Shown here piece by piece: positions 51,974-59,958 of a DNA stretch of 64,000 nucleotides. Location: positions 434,001 through 498,000 of the forward strand of contig NZ_WAAO01000001.1 of the NCBI RefSeq assembly GCF_008868005.1, read 5' to 3'. This DNA is from Microbacterium algeriense (GTDB lineage Bacteria; Actinomycetota; Actinomycetes; Actinomycetales; Microbacteriaceae). The notes beneath the pieces are model-generated. The model saw only the letters and a program-made list of their open reading frames with translations, did not search any database and had not been told where the DNA came from. A program made the translations under genes and the position numbers. The first letter of the stretch is position 1; the number at the start of each line of letters is the position of its first letter.

Positions 51974-52630
51974 ATGACCGACAAGAACTTCGACGAGAAC
52001 CAGTTTCCTGAGTCCGCCGAAGGTCGCAGCGAGGGGTCGGATGCTCAGGCATCCGGCCCCGCGCCGCAGAACCCGGACTCCACCGAGGCGAAGGCTGCCG
52101 AGGGGGCGGACGAGACTCCTGTCGACGGCGCCCCGGATGACCTGACGGTCGACGACATCCTCGGTGCGACGCAGACCGGCGAGGCCGCGGCGGAGGACGC
52201 CGTGCTCGCCGACCTCGAGTCCACTCTGCTGAACGACCTCAAGCGTCTGCAGGCCGAGTACGCCAACTACCGTCGCCGCACCGAAGAGCAGCGCCAGGTC
52301 GAGATTGAGCGGGCGAAGGGCGAGGCCGCCAAGGGCCTGGTCCCCGTGCTCGACGACCTCGATCGCGCGGCCCAGCACGGTGATCTGGTGGAAGGTACGC
52401 CCTTCGCCGTGATCGCCGAGAAGGTGCGCGCGGTCGTCGAGCGCCTCGGAGTGGTCGCATACGGCGAGAAGGGCGAGGAGTTCGACCCCCAGCGCCATGA
52501 GGCCATCTTCCAGCAGCCGACCCCCGGCGCCGAGAAGACCACGATCCTCGAGGTCGTCGAGGTGGGCTACCGCCTCGGTGATGTCGAGCTGCGCCCTGCG
52601 AAGGTCGTCGTCGCCGTTCCTGCGGAGTAG
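51974..52630 (+). CDS. grpE: nucleotide exchange factor GrpE
   Basis: A 218-residue GrpE that exchanges ADP for ATP on DnaK. The acidic N-terminus (about 1-75) is disordered. A long helix follows (LLNDLKRLQAEYANYRRRTEEQ), and VLDDLDRAAQHGD, FDPQRHEAIFQQPTPG and VGYRLGDVELRPAKVVVA form the C-terminal beta domain. It starts 2 nt after the dnaK stop. Confidence 0.95.
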   Translation: MTDKNFDENQFPESAEGRSEGSDAQASGPAPQNPDSTEAKAAEGADETPVDGAPDDLTVDDILGATQTGEAAAEDAVLADLESTLLNDLKRLQAEYANYRRRTEEQRQVEIERAKGEAAKGLVPVLDDLDRAAQHGDLVEGTPFAVIAEKVRAVVERLGVVAYGEKGEEFDPQRHEAIFQQPTPGAEKTTILEVVEVGYRLGDVELRPAKVVVAVPAE

Positions 52631-52637
52631 GTGATCG

Positions 52638-53621
52638 ATGGCCAGCCAGGATTGGTTCGACAAGGACTTCTACAAGACCCTCGGGGTCTCCAAGGACGTC
52701 AGCGATGCGGATCTGAAGAAGACGTATCGCAAGCTCGCGCGGAAGTACCACCCGGACTCCAATCAGGGTGATGCCAAGGCGGAGGCGAAGTTCAAGGAGA
52801 TCAGCGAGGCCTACTCGGTTCTCTCCGACGCCGAACAGCGCAAGGAGTACGACGAGATCCGCGCGATGGGCTCGGGCGCCCGCTTCACGGCGAGCGGCCA
52901 GGGCGCAGGCGGCTTCGAAGACGTCTTCAGCCGTTTCGGTCAGCAGGGCCGAGGGCAGACCGCGGACTTCGAGGACATCTTCGCGATGTTCAATCAGGGG
53001 CAGGGTGCCAGCTTCGGCGGCGGTCGCTTCGGACAGCCGAGCGGCGGTTATCGCGGCTTCGGCGGTCCGCAGCGCGGCGCCGACGTGACCGCCCGCACCA
53101 CGCTGGACTTCGCGACCGCCGTGCAGGGGGAGACGATCTCGCTGCAGGGCGAGGACGGCAAGCCGTTCAAGGTGAAGATCCCTGCGGGTGTGGCGGACGG
53201 GCAGAAGATCCGTCTGCGCGGCCGCGGTCGTCCCTCGCCGGACGGCGGGGAGAGCGGTGACATCGTGGTGCAGATCACGGTCCGCCCGCACCCCGTCTTC
53301 ACGCGCGACGGCCTCAACCTGCGCGTCGTCGTCCCGGTGACGTTCACCGAGGCGACCCTCGGTGCGACGATCGAGGTCCCGACGCTCAGCGGCGACGTGG
53401 TCAAGCTCCGGGTCGCCCCTGGCACCCCCTCCGGGCGGGTGCTGCGCGTCAAGGGCCGCGGAGTCAAGACCTCGAAGGGGACCGGAGACCTCCTCGCCGA
53501 GCTCCAGGTCGCGGTGCCGACGCACCTCGACGACGCCGCTCGTGCCGCACTGGAGAAGTTCCAGGAACTCGAGCCCAAGGAGAACCCGCGGGCCGAGCTG
53601 ATGGCGAAGGCGCGCCGATGA
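52638..53621 (+). CDS. dnaJ: J-domain co-chaperone lacking the zinc domain
   Basis: A 327-residue J protein. J domain at about 10-75 with HPD at 38-40; Gly/Phe-rich linker follows (GGFEDVFSRFGQQGRGQ, GQGASFGGGRFG). Then the C-terminal peptide-binding domains (VKIPAGVADGQKIRLRGRG and VAPGTPSGRVLRVKGRGV). The four CXXCXGXG zinc repeats of classical DnaJ are absent; the protein has no cysteine. It is therefore a type II J protein in the position of dnaJ in the operon. A classical DnaJ is probably encoded elsewhere. Confidence 0.9.
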   Translation: MASQDWFDKDFYKTLGVSKDVSDADLKKTYRKLARKYHPDSNQGDAKAEAKFKEISEAYSVLSDAEQRKEYDEIRAMGSGARFTASGQGAGGFEDVFSRFGQQGRGQTADFEDIFAMFNQGQGASFGGGRFGQPSGGYRGFGGPQRGADVTARTTLDFATAVQGETISLQGEDGKPFKVKIPAGVADGQKIRLRGRGRPSPDGGESGDIVVQITVRPHPVFTRDGLNLRVVVPVTFTEATLGATIEVPTLSGDVVKLRVAPGTPSGRVLRVKGRGVKTSKGTGDLLAELQVAVPTHLDDAARAALEKFQELEPKENPRAELMAKARR

Positions 53622-53664
53622 CGCGCCTCCGCCGGCGTCGAGAGGAAGGAGAGAGGAGCACGTG

Positions 53665-54078
53665 ATGAACGCCGACACTCCGGTGTTCGCGATCGCCGCC
53701 GCTGCCGAGCTCTCCGGTCTGCACCCTCAGACCCTCCGGCAGTACGACCGCATCGGTCTGGTCGTGCCCGGCCGGACGCCCGGCGGTTCGCGGCGCTACT
53801 CCACGCGCAACATCGAACAGCTGCGCGAGGTCGCCCAGCTCTCCTCGGAGGGGATGAGCCTCCCCGCGATCGCCCGCCTGCTCGACCTCGAAGACGAGAA
53901 CAGGGCGCTGCGCGACCGCATCGCGGTGCTCGAGAGCGCTCTGCGCGCCGAGCGGGAGAACCGCCCGGGTGTGCGCGTGTTCGCCGCGGGCTCGGCCGGC
54001 GTGGTGCCCATGCCGACCGGGCGGCGTCTGCGCCGCTCGACTGACGTCGTGCTCTGGGACCCGCGAGGGAGCGCCTAG
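53665..54078 (+). CDS. hspR: heat-shock repressor HspR (MerR family)
   Basis: A 137-residue MerR-type protein with an N-terminal winged helix (FAIAAAAELSGLHPQTLRQYDRIGLVVPGRTPGGSRRYS) and a following coiled helix (LARLLDLEDENRALRDRIAVLES). This matches HspR, which with DnaK as co-repressor binds HAIR boxes. ATG at 53665 is preferred to the GTG at 53662 because AGGAG is 7 nt before it. It ends the operon it probably represses. Confidence 0.9.
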   Translation: MNADTPVFAIAAAAELSGLHPQTLRQYDRIGLVVPGRTPGGSRRYSTRNIEQLREVAQLSSEGMSLPAIARLLDLEDENRALRDRIAVLESALRAERENRPGVRVFAAGSAGVVPMPTGRRLRRSTDVVLWDPRGSA

Positions 54079-54100
54079 CGGCCGAACCACGTCCGGTGTG

Positions 54101-54122
54101 TATCCTGTCAACTGTTAACAGG
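54101..54122 (+). promoter_or_regulatory. gntR promoter with operator core
   Basis: TATCCT (54101-54106) is a good -10. CCTGT (54104-54108) and ACAGG (54118-54122) flank CAACTGTTA, making an operator-like inverted repeat over the expected start. The CTGTTAACAG core reappears in the palindrome at 58311-58348. Confidence 0.55.
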
Positions 54123-54129
54123 AGGTTGC

Positions 54130-54786
54130 ATGACGCAGACCGTGAAGCGCGAATCACTGGGCGAACAGGTCGCGCGGGTTCTGCGGCAGCGCATCGTGCG
54201 GGGCGAGCTCGCCCCCGGTGCCCGCATCACCGAAGAAGCCCTCGCCGAAGAGTTCTCCGTCAGTCGCGGACCCGTCCGCGACGCTCTCACCCAGCTCAGC
54301 TTCGAGAAGCTCGTCGAAGTGCAGCGTCCGCGCGGCGTCTACATCGTCGGGCTCACCCAGGACGACGTCGACCAGCTGTACAGCCTCCGCGGCGCCCTCG
54401 AGCAGCTCGCCCTGTCCCGCGCCATGCGGGTCGACGAGGAGGCGCGCTGGTCAGCGATCACGGCCTCGGTCGAGCGGATGGCAGAGGCCGCTGACGCCGG
54501 CGACCACGCCGCCTTCGTCACGGCCGACCTCGAGTTCCACTCGCAGATCTACGCCCTCGCCGACCATCCGCGGCTGGAAGGCGCGTGGAATCAGTACCTC
54601 CCCACCTTCACGGCGCTCCTCGAGGTCACGATCAATCACGACGAGGACCTGCACGAATCGTCCGCCGACCACGTCAAGCTGCTCCAGGTGATGCGCACCG
54701 GAACGGCGTCCGAGGCGGCAGCAGTGCTGTCCGCGCACCTCGACGGCGCCAGGGAGCGGATGCTGCACGAGGTCGGCGCGCGCTGA
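54130..54786 (+). CDS. GntR-family regulator (FadR/FCD type)
   Basis: A 218-residue regulator. The N-terminal winged helix (LGEQVARVLRQRIVRGELAPGARITEEALAEEFSVSRGPVRDALTQL) is followed by an FCD domain with the helical YSLRGALEQLALSRA and LEFHSQIYALADH metal-binding positions. FCD proteins often sense organic acids or sugar acids bound through a metal. It probably controls its own gene and the tctC promoter (shared CTGTTAACAG core), which fits the DapA-family aldolase at the end of the Tct operon. Confidence 0.85.
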   Translation: MTQTVKRESLGEQVARVLRQRIVRGELAPGARITEEALAEEFSVSRGPVRDALTQLSFEKLVEVQRPRGVYIVGLTQDDVDQLYSLRGALEQLALSRAMRVDEEARWSAITASVERMAEAADAGDHAAFVTADLEFHSQIYALADHPRLEGAWNQYLPTFTALLEVTINHDEDLHESSADHVKLLQVMRTGTASEAAAVLSAHLDGARERMLHEVGAR

Positions 54787-54800
54787 CCCCGCGGCACCCC

Positions 54801-54875
54801 GAAACGCGTTCAGGCGAAACACAGGAAACGGTTCTGCGCAAGCCCTGTGCCGAAACGGTTCGCCGGATCTAGCAT
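54801..54875 (+). promoter_or_regulatory. LacI-type operator repeats and -10 of ABC operon
   Basis: GAAACGCGTT (54801-54810), GAAACGGTT (54825-54833) and GAAACGGTT (54852-54860) are iterated at 24 and 27 nt. A LacI-family repressor site is likely, but no LacI gene is in the window. TAGCAT (54870-54875) is a possible -10. From there to 55024 no gene is seen. Confidence 0.5.
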
Positions 54876-55024
54876 CCCTCTCAAGGACCGGACCGGCTTC
54901 TGAGCCTCCCCCATTCGCGCAGCAGGGCGTCCGGGACCGACACTCCGCGTGTCCGCCGACGGCGGTCACCACGGTCTCTTCGGCGTGCCCCGGCGCGCCC
55001 GGATTCAGCAGGAAGGAGGCGGGG

Positions 55025-55945
55025 ATGCCTCTCCGATCACGCACGAGGGACCGCTACAACCGCCGCGAGGCCATCGCGGGCTACCTCTTCATCTCGCCCT
55101 GGATCATCGGGTTCCTCGTCTTCACCGCCGGCGCCATGGTCTACAGCCTGTACATCTCGTTCAGCAGCTACAACCTGGCAACCAACAGTGCGCGTCCGGT
55201 CGGCATCGACAACTACGCGAACCTCTTCGAGGACCCCCGTGTCGGCGTCTCCCTCGCCAACACCCTGTTCTTCGTGGTCATGGCCGTGCCGTTGGAGATC
55301 GTCTTCGCGCTGGTGCTCGCTCTCCTGCTGAACAGGGTCGGCCGCGGAGCCGGGTTCTTCCGCGTGCTCTACTACCTGCCGAAGATGACGCCGGCCGTCG
55401 CCACGGCCGCGGTCTTCTTCCTCCTGCTCAACGGCAACTCCGGCGCGGTGAACCAGTTCCTGCGCCTGTTCGGCATCGAGGGTCCGCAGTGGCTGGTGGA
55501 CCCGGCATGGGTCAAGCCGAGCATCGTCCTGATGACGCTGTGGACAGTGGCCGGCACCATGGTGATCTTCCTCGCCGCGCTCAAGAACGTCCCTGTCGAG
55601 CTCTACGAGGTCGCGTCGCTCGACGGGGCGGGGCCGATCCGGAAGTTCTTCTCGATCACCCTGCCGATGATCTCCGGGGCGATGTTCTTCAACGTGATCG
55701 TCCTGTCGATCGCGGCGTTCCAGATCTTCGACCAGGCGTATCTGCTGTTCTGGCGAGATCAGAGCAACTCCTCGCCGGAGGCGTCGCTCTTCTACGCGAT
55801 CTACCTGTTCCAGCAGGCGTTCCGGCAGTTCAACTTCGGGTTCGCGGCCGCGATGGCCTGGCTGCTGTTCGTGATCATCATGCTCATCACCCTGATCCAG
55901 GTGAAAGTCGGCAACCGCTTCGTCTACTACGAGGGAGACCGCTGA
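55025..55945 (+). CDS. ABC sugar permease (MalF/UgpA type)
   Basis: A 306-residue permease with six helices after a basic N-terminus. The EAA loop is VPVELYEVASLDGAGPIRKF. AIAGYLFISPWIIGFLVF is the first helix. It pairs with the next gene. No ATPase gene is linked, so a shared one is likely. ATG is preceded by AAGGAGG. Confidence 0.88.
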   Translation: MPLRSRTRDRYNRREAIAGYLFISPWIIGFLVFTAGAMVYSLYISFSSYNLATNSARPVGIDNYANLFEDPRVGVSLANTLFFVVMAVPLEIVFALVLALLLNRVGRGAGFFRVLYYLPKMTPAVATAAVFFLLLNGNSGAVNQFLRLFGIEGPQWLVDPAWVKPSIVLMTLWTVAGTMVIFLAALKNVPVELYEVASLDGAGPIRKFFSITLPMISGAMFFNVIVLSIAAFQIFDQAYLLFWRDQSNSSPEASLFYAIYLFQQAFRQFNFGFAAAMAWLLFVIIMLITLIQVKVGNRFVYYEGDR

Positions 55946-56898
55946 TGTCCCAGACGCTGCGCCAGGTCCCGATCGACGCCGAGCCGGAGGGCGCACCCGG
56001 CACCTTCACGACCACGGTCCCGCAGCGCGCACGGTGGCGTCGCCGGCTCGGACAGCCGACCTCGCTGGCGGGGCGCATCGTGCTGAACGTCATCCTCGTG
56101 CTGTTCGCGCTGCTCTTCCTGTATCCGTTCGTCTGGCTGGTCGCGGCGAGCCTGAAGCCCCGCGGCGAGGTCTTCGACAACGCCCTCATCCCGAAGACCC
56201 TCGTGCCGGAGAACTACGTCGAGGTGTGGAATCAGCTGCCGTTGCTGAGCTGGATGGGCAACAGCATCGCGATCGCGCTGCTCGCGGCGGGAGCCGTGGC
56301 GATCTCGAGCTCGATCGTCGCGTTCGGCTTCGCGTACTTCCGCTTCCCCGGGCGGGGTCTGCTTTTCGGACTGGTGCTCGCGACAATGATGCTGCCGGGC
56401 GCCGTCACGATGATCCCGATCTACCTGATCTGGAAGGAGACCGGTCTGCTGGGCACGTGGGTGCCGCTGTGGGGGATGAACCTCTTCGGCTCGGCGTTCT
56501 ACATCTTCCTGCAGCGCCAGTTCTTCCTCGGCCTGCCGCGCGAGCTCTTCGAAGCTGCCCGGCTCGACGGCGCCAGCTCCTGGGGGCTGTTCTGGCGCAT
56601 CGCGATGCCGCTGTCGATCCCCTCGTTCGTGATCGTGTTCCTGTTCGAGTTCCAGGCCAGCTGGAACAACCTGCAGGCGGCGCTGATCTACCTGAACGCG
56701 GGGTCGGTCGATGAATTCACCGCACCGCTGGGAATCGCCTACGCCATGACGAAGTACAGCCCCACGGCCGGTGGGCACGGCGACTACCAGTACGTCATGG
56801 TCGCATCGCTGATCGTGACCCTGCCGATGCTGATCCTCTTCGCCTTCGGGCAGCGCTCCTTCATCGAGGGCGTCGCGACGCAGGGGCGCAAGGGATGA
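55945..56898 (+). CDS. ABC sugar permease (MalG/UgpE type)
   Basis: A 317-residue permease whose ATG overlaps the previous stop by one base. EAA loop LPRELFEAARLDGASSWGLF. A hydrophilic N-terminus of about 50 residues precedes the first helix. It forms the importer pore with the gene before it. Confidence 0.88.
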   Translation: MSQTLRQVPIDAEPEGAPGTFTTTVPQRARWRRRLGQPTSLAGRIVLNVILVLFALLFLYPFVWLVAASLKPRGEVFDNALIPKTLVPENYVEVWNQLPLLSWMGNSIAIALLAAGAVAISSSIVAFGFAYFRFPGRGLLFGLVLATMMLPGAVTMIPIYLIWKETGLLGTWVPLWGMNLFGSAFYIFLQRQFFLGLPRELFEAARLDGASSWGLFWRIAMPLSIPSFVIVFLFEFQASWNNLQAALIYLNAGSVDEFTAPLGIAYAMTKYSPTAGGHGDYQYVMVASLIVTLPMLILFAFGQRSFIEGVATQGRKG

Positions 56899-56927
56899 CA
56901 CCGAACCACCCATCGAAAGGAGCAGAC

Positions 56928-58292
56928 ATGCGCACTCGCATTCTGGGAATCACGGCGGTCGCCGCGGCGACGGTCCTCGTCCTGGCCGGCTGCGGCGGCG
57001 GAGGGGGCGGCGACGAGGCCGCCGATGCGGACTTCGCGTCGGAGCCGAGCGGCACGCTCAAGGCGTGGGGATTCGAGAACGCCGACGACGTCGGCACCTC
57101 GCGCATGGACTATGCCGCCGCGCAGCTGAAGGACGTCGACGTCGACCTCGACGCGACCGCCTTCGACGCGCAGAAGTTCACCACGCGCATCGCCAGCGGC
57201 GACGTGCCCGATGTCGTGCAGATGGATCGCCGTTACGTGACCACCTACGCGGCGCAGGACCTGATCATGCCGCTCGACGAGTGCTTCGCCGCGCAGGACG
57301 TGTCGCCACGCGATCACTGGTATCCGTTCGTGGTCGACGACGTCGCCTACGAGGACGCGACGTGGGCGGTGCCGCAGTTCTACCAGCCGCCGGCGATCCT
57401 GCTGAACAAGGCCGTGCTGGATGAGGCGGGCGTGACGGCGGAGGAGATCGACACCTCGAAGCCCGATGTGCTGCTCGGCGCCGTGGAGAAGATGTACCAG
57501 GAGTCCGGCGGCGTGCCGTCGCGGCTGGGCTTCGACCCCGTCGCGACGGGCCAGGCGGGGCTGTGGATCCTCGGCATGGGCGGGCAGCTCAACGACGACA
57601 AGGGCGCGCCGACTCTGGATGATCCGAGCAACGTGGCCGGCATCGAGATGCTCAAGCAGATCACGGATGCGCAGGGCGGATTCGCGGCCGTGAAGAGCTT
57701 CACCGACTCGTTCGACTCCTTCGGAGACCAGAACCAGTTCGTGGCGGAGCAGGTCGGAGCACAGGTGAACGCGCAGTGGTATCCGAACGTGCTGGGTCCG
57801 TACGCCGACCAGATCCAGCTCGAAGCGGTGCCGTTCCGCAATGCCGACGGAGAGCCGTTCTCCGTGGCCTCCGGCACGGCGTTCGTGATCCCGGTCGGGG
57901 CGAAGAACCCGGCCGCGGCGTGCGCCTGGATGGTGGAGCTCACCTCCGACGACGCCTGGATGGCTGCGGGAGAGGCGCGCGCGAAGACGCTCGAGACCGA
58001 TGGCGGCATCAACACCGGCCTGTTCACGGGGTCGCCCGCGTCGGATCAGGCGATCCGCGAGAAGTTCGTCACGGACAGCGGCAACGCCGGGTTCGACCAG
58101 GTCATCTCCACGTACTACGACGTGGTCGACTACGGGCAGTCGTTCGGATCCTCTCCTGCCGGCCAGGAGATCCAGAACGAGCTCAACAACGCGGTCACAG
58201 CCGCGCTCCTCGGCGACAAGTCGCCGGAAGAGGCGCTGGCCGATGCACAGGATGCGGCGATGCGGGCGTTCGAGAACGCCACGGCCGGCTAG
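56928..58292 (+). CDS. ABC solute-binding lipoprotein
   Basis: A 454-residue binding lipoprotein. The signal ends LAGC (lipid Cys22) followed by a Gly run. GDVPDVVQMDRRYVTTYAA and VPQFYQPPAILLNKAVLDEAG are typical of sugar-binding proteins. ATG at 56928 is used because AAAGGAG lies 6-12 nt before it and the signal peptide begins there; a reading starting 11 codons earlier overlaps the permease. The substrate is not known, possibly an oligosaccharide or uronate. Confidence 0.85.
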   Translation: MRTRILGITAVAAATVLVLAGCGGGGGGDEAADADFASEPSGTLKAWGFENADDVGTSRMDYAAAQLKDVDVDLDATAFDAQKFTTRIASGDVPDVVQMDRRYVTTYAAQDLIMPLDECFAAQDVSPRDHWYPFVVDDVAYEDATWAVPQFYQPPAILLNKAVLDEAGVTAEEIDTSKPDVLLGAVEKMYQESGGVPSRLGFDPVATGQAGLWILGMGGQLNDDKGAPTLDDPSNVAGIEMLKQITDAQGGFAAVKSFTDSFDSFGDQNQFVAEQVGAQVNAQWYPNVLGPYADQIQLEAVPFRNADGEPFSVASGTAFVIPVGAKNPAAACAWMVELTSDDAWMAAGEARAKTLETDGGINTGLFTGSPASDQAIREKFVTDSGNAGFDQVISTYYDVVDYGQSFGSSPAGQEIQNELNNAVTAALLGDKSPEEALADAQDAAMRAFENATAG

Positions 58293-58310
58293 ACCCCGGA
58301 GGGGCAGAGT

Positions 58311-58350
58311 GCTACCAGTGTTGACTGTTAACAGTCAACACTGGTAGCCT
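58311..58350 (+). promoter_or_regulatory. 38-bp perfect palindrome over the tctC promoter
   Basis: A perfect palindrome spans 58311-58348. Its left half is GCTACCAGTGTTGACTGTT, and the centre reads GACTGTTAACAGTC. TTGACT (58321-58326), an 18-nt spacer and TAGCCT (58345-58350) make a promoter inside it. The core matches the operator of the GntR gene at 54101-54122. As RNA it could also end the ABC transcript. Confidence 0.75.
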
Positions 58351-58392
58351 CGGTGAGTCGACAACAAGGTCGACCCACGTAGAGGAGCAAAG

Positions 58393-59361
58393 ATGCCCCG
58401 CAAGCGCATCACCAGGGCGGCCGCCGCGATCGCCGCCCTCGCCGCCACCGCTCTCATCGTCTCGGCCTGCACCAAGGTCGAAGAGGGCGAAGACGCCGCG
58501 TCGGCCTTTCCCGAGAAGGACATCCGGCTGATCATCCAGGCCAACCCCGGCGGAGGATCCGACCTCTCGTCGCGCGCGCTCGCCACGGAGCTGGAGAAGA
58601 TCCTCGGTGTCAGCGTGATCCCGGAGAACATGCCCGGCGCGGCAGGAGCGCTCGCGATGGAGTACGTCGGCTCGCAGGACCCGGACGGCTACGTCATCGG
58701 GTTCGCGCCGGTCGAGATCGCGATGCTGAACACCACGCAGAGCGCGGACGTGCTGCCGGAGGACTTCGATCTGCTCGGCCAGATCATGCTCGCACCCGGT
58801 GTCATCACGGTCGGCGCGAACAGCGGCATCGAGACTCTCGACGACCTCGTGACCCAGGCCAAGGCCGGCGCCGCCACGGTCGCCAACTCCGGCGCCGGCT
58901 CCATCTGGGAGGCAGCGACGCTGGGCCTCGGGGAGGCGACCGACGCCGAATTCACCCCGGTGCCCTACGACGGCGGCGCCACGGCGGTCGCCGCGGCAGC
59001 CTCCGGTGAGACCGTCGCGGCCGTCTCCGGACTCGGCGAGGCGCTCGCGCAGGGCGACGCCGTCCGCATCCTCGCGGTCATGAACGACGAGCGTCACCCC
59101 GACGCGGAAGACGTCGAGACCGTCGAGGAGGCCATCGGCGAGGAGGTCGTGTTCGGCGGCTGGGGTGGTATCTACGCACCCGCCGGTCTGCCCGACGACG
59201 TGAAGTCCACGCTGGAGGACGCGGTCAAGGAGGCCGTCGAGTCCGACAGCTACCAGAAGTTCCAGGCGGATGCCGGGAACCTGGTCGTCTACCGCGACTC
59301 CGCCGAATGGACCGGCTACGTCGAGGACCAGTTCGCGCTGTTCCAGGACCTCCTGGGCTGA
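58393..59361 (+). CDS. tctC: tripartite tricarboxylate transporter binding protein (TctC family)
   Basis: A 322-residue lipoprotein with signal ending VSAC (lipid Cys26). FPEKDIRLIIQANPGGGSDLSSRALA and ENMPGAAGALAMEYV are the TctC/Bug signatures for binding organic acids. VPYDGGATAVAAAASG and GWGGIYAPAGLPDDV follow. It hands the ligand to the TctB-TctA membrane pair. Expressed from the palindromic promoter just upstream. Confidence 0.88.
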   Translation: MPRKRITRAAAAIAALAATALIVSACTKVEEGEDAASAFPEKDIRLIIQANPGGGSDLSSRALATELEKILGVSVIPENMPGAAGALAMEYVGSQDPDGYVIGFAPVEIAMLNTTQSADVLPEDFDLLGQIMLAPGVITVGANSGIETLDDLVTQAKAGAATVANSGAGSIWEAATLGLGEATDAEFTPVPYDGGATAVAAAASGETVAAVSGLGEALAQGDAVRILAVMNDERHPDAEDVETVEEAIGEEVVFGGWGGIYAPAGLPDDVKSTLEDAVKEAVESDSYQKFQADAGNLVVYRDSAEWTGYVEDQFALFQDLLG

Positions 59362-59418
59362 GAACTCCGGTGGGGCCGGCCACCCGGCCCCACCGCGCAC
59401 CTCCGACGAAGGAGCACC

Positions 59419-59958
59419 ATGACCACTCCCGACACCGCCGGCGAGTCGGCTGCCCAGGCCGAGTACCAGGGCGCACGCGCCTCCCGGCCCCTCGAGATCG
59501 CGTTCGCCGTCGTGGCCCTCGCGTTCACCGCGGGCTACCTCTTCCTCGCCACGCAGATCCCGCTGCGCCGCGAAGCAGCTCCCGGCCAGATCGACGCCCG
59601 CTTCTGGCCGCTCGTGATCGGCGTGACCGGCGTCGTGATCGCGATCGCGCTGCTCGCCGTGGCGATCACGCGTCCCGCGCCCACCCGTGAGGACCTCGAG
59701 CGCATCCAGCCCGGTGGCGTCCTCCGCGTGATCGCGACACTCGCGATCGCCGGCGCGTTCATCGCCCTCTGGTCGCTCGGCTCGGTCATCCTGTTCGGCT
59801 ACCGGATCGAGGTCTTCCCGGTCGCCTGCGCCCTGCTCATGGCAGCGCTCATGCTCCTCTACGGCCACCGCCGCTGGCTCAGCCTCGTCATCTACTCCGT
59901 CTCCGTCACGGCGTTCGTCTACGTCGTGTTCGGCATGCTCCTGAGGATCCCCCTGTGA
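59419..59958 (+). CDS. tctB: TctB-family small membrane subunit
   Basis: A 179-residue membrane protein with four helices, the small subunit of TTT transporters. IDARFWPLVIGVTGVVIAIA matches the conserved ARXWP region of TctB. The stop overlaps the tctA start by 4 nt. Confidence 0.82.
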   Translation: MTTPDTAGESAAQAEYQGARASRPLEIAFAVVALAFTAGYLFLATQIPLRREAAPGQIDARFWPLVIGVTGVVIAIALLAVAITRPAPTREDLERIQPGGVLRVIATLAIAGAFIALWSLGSVILFGYRIEVFPVACALLMAALMLLYGHRRWLSLVIYSVSVTAFVYVVFGMLLRIPL

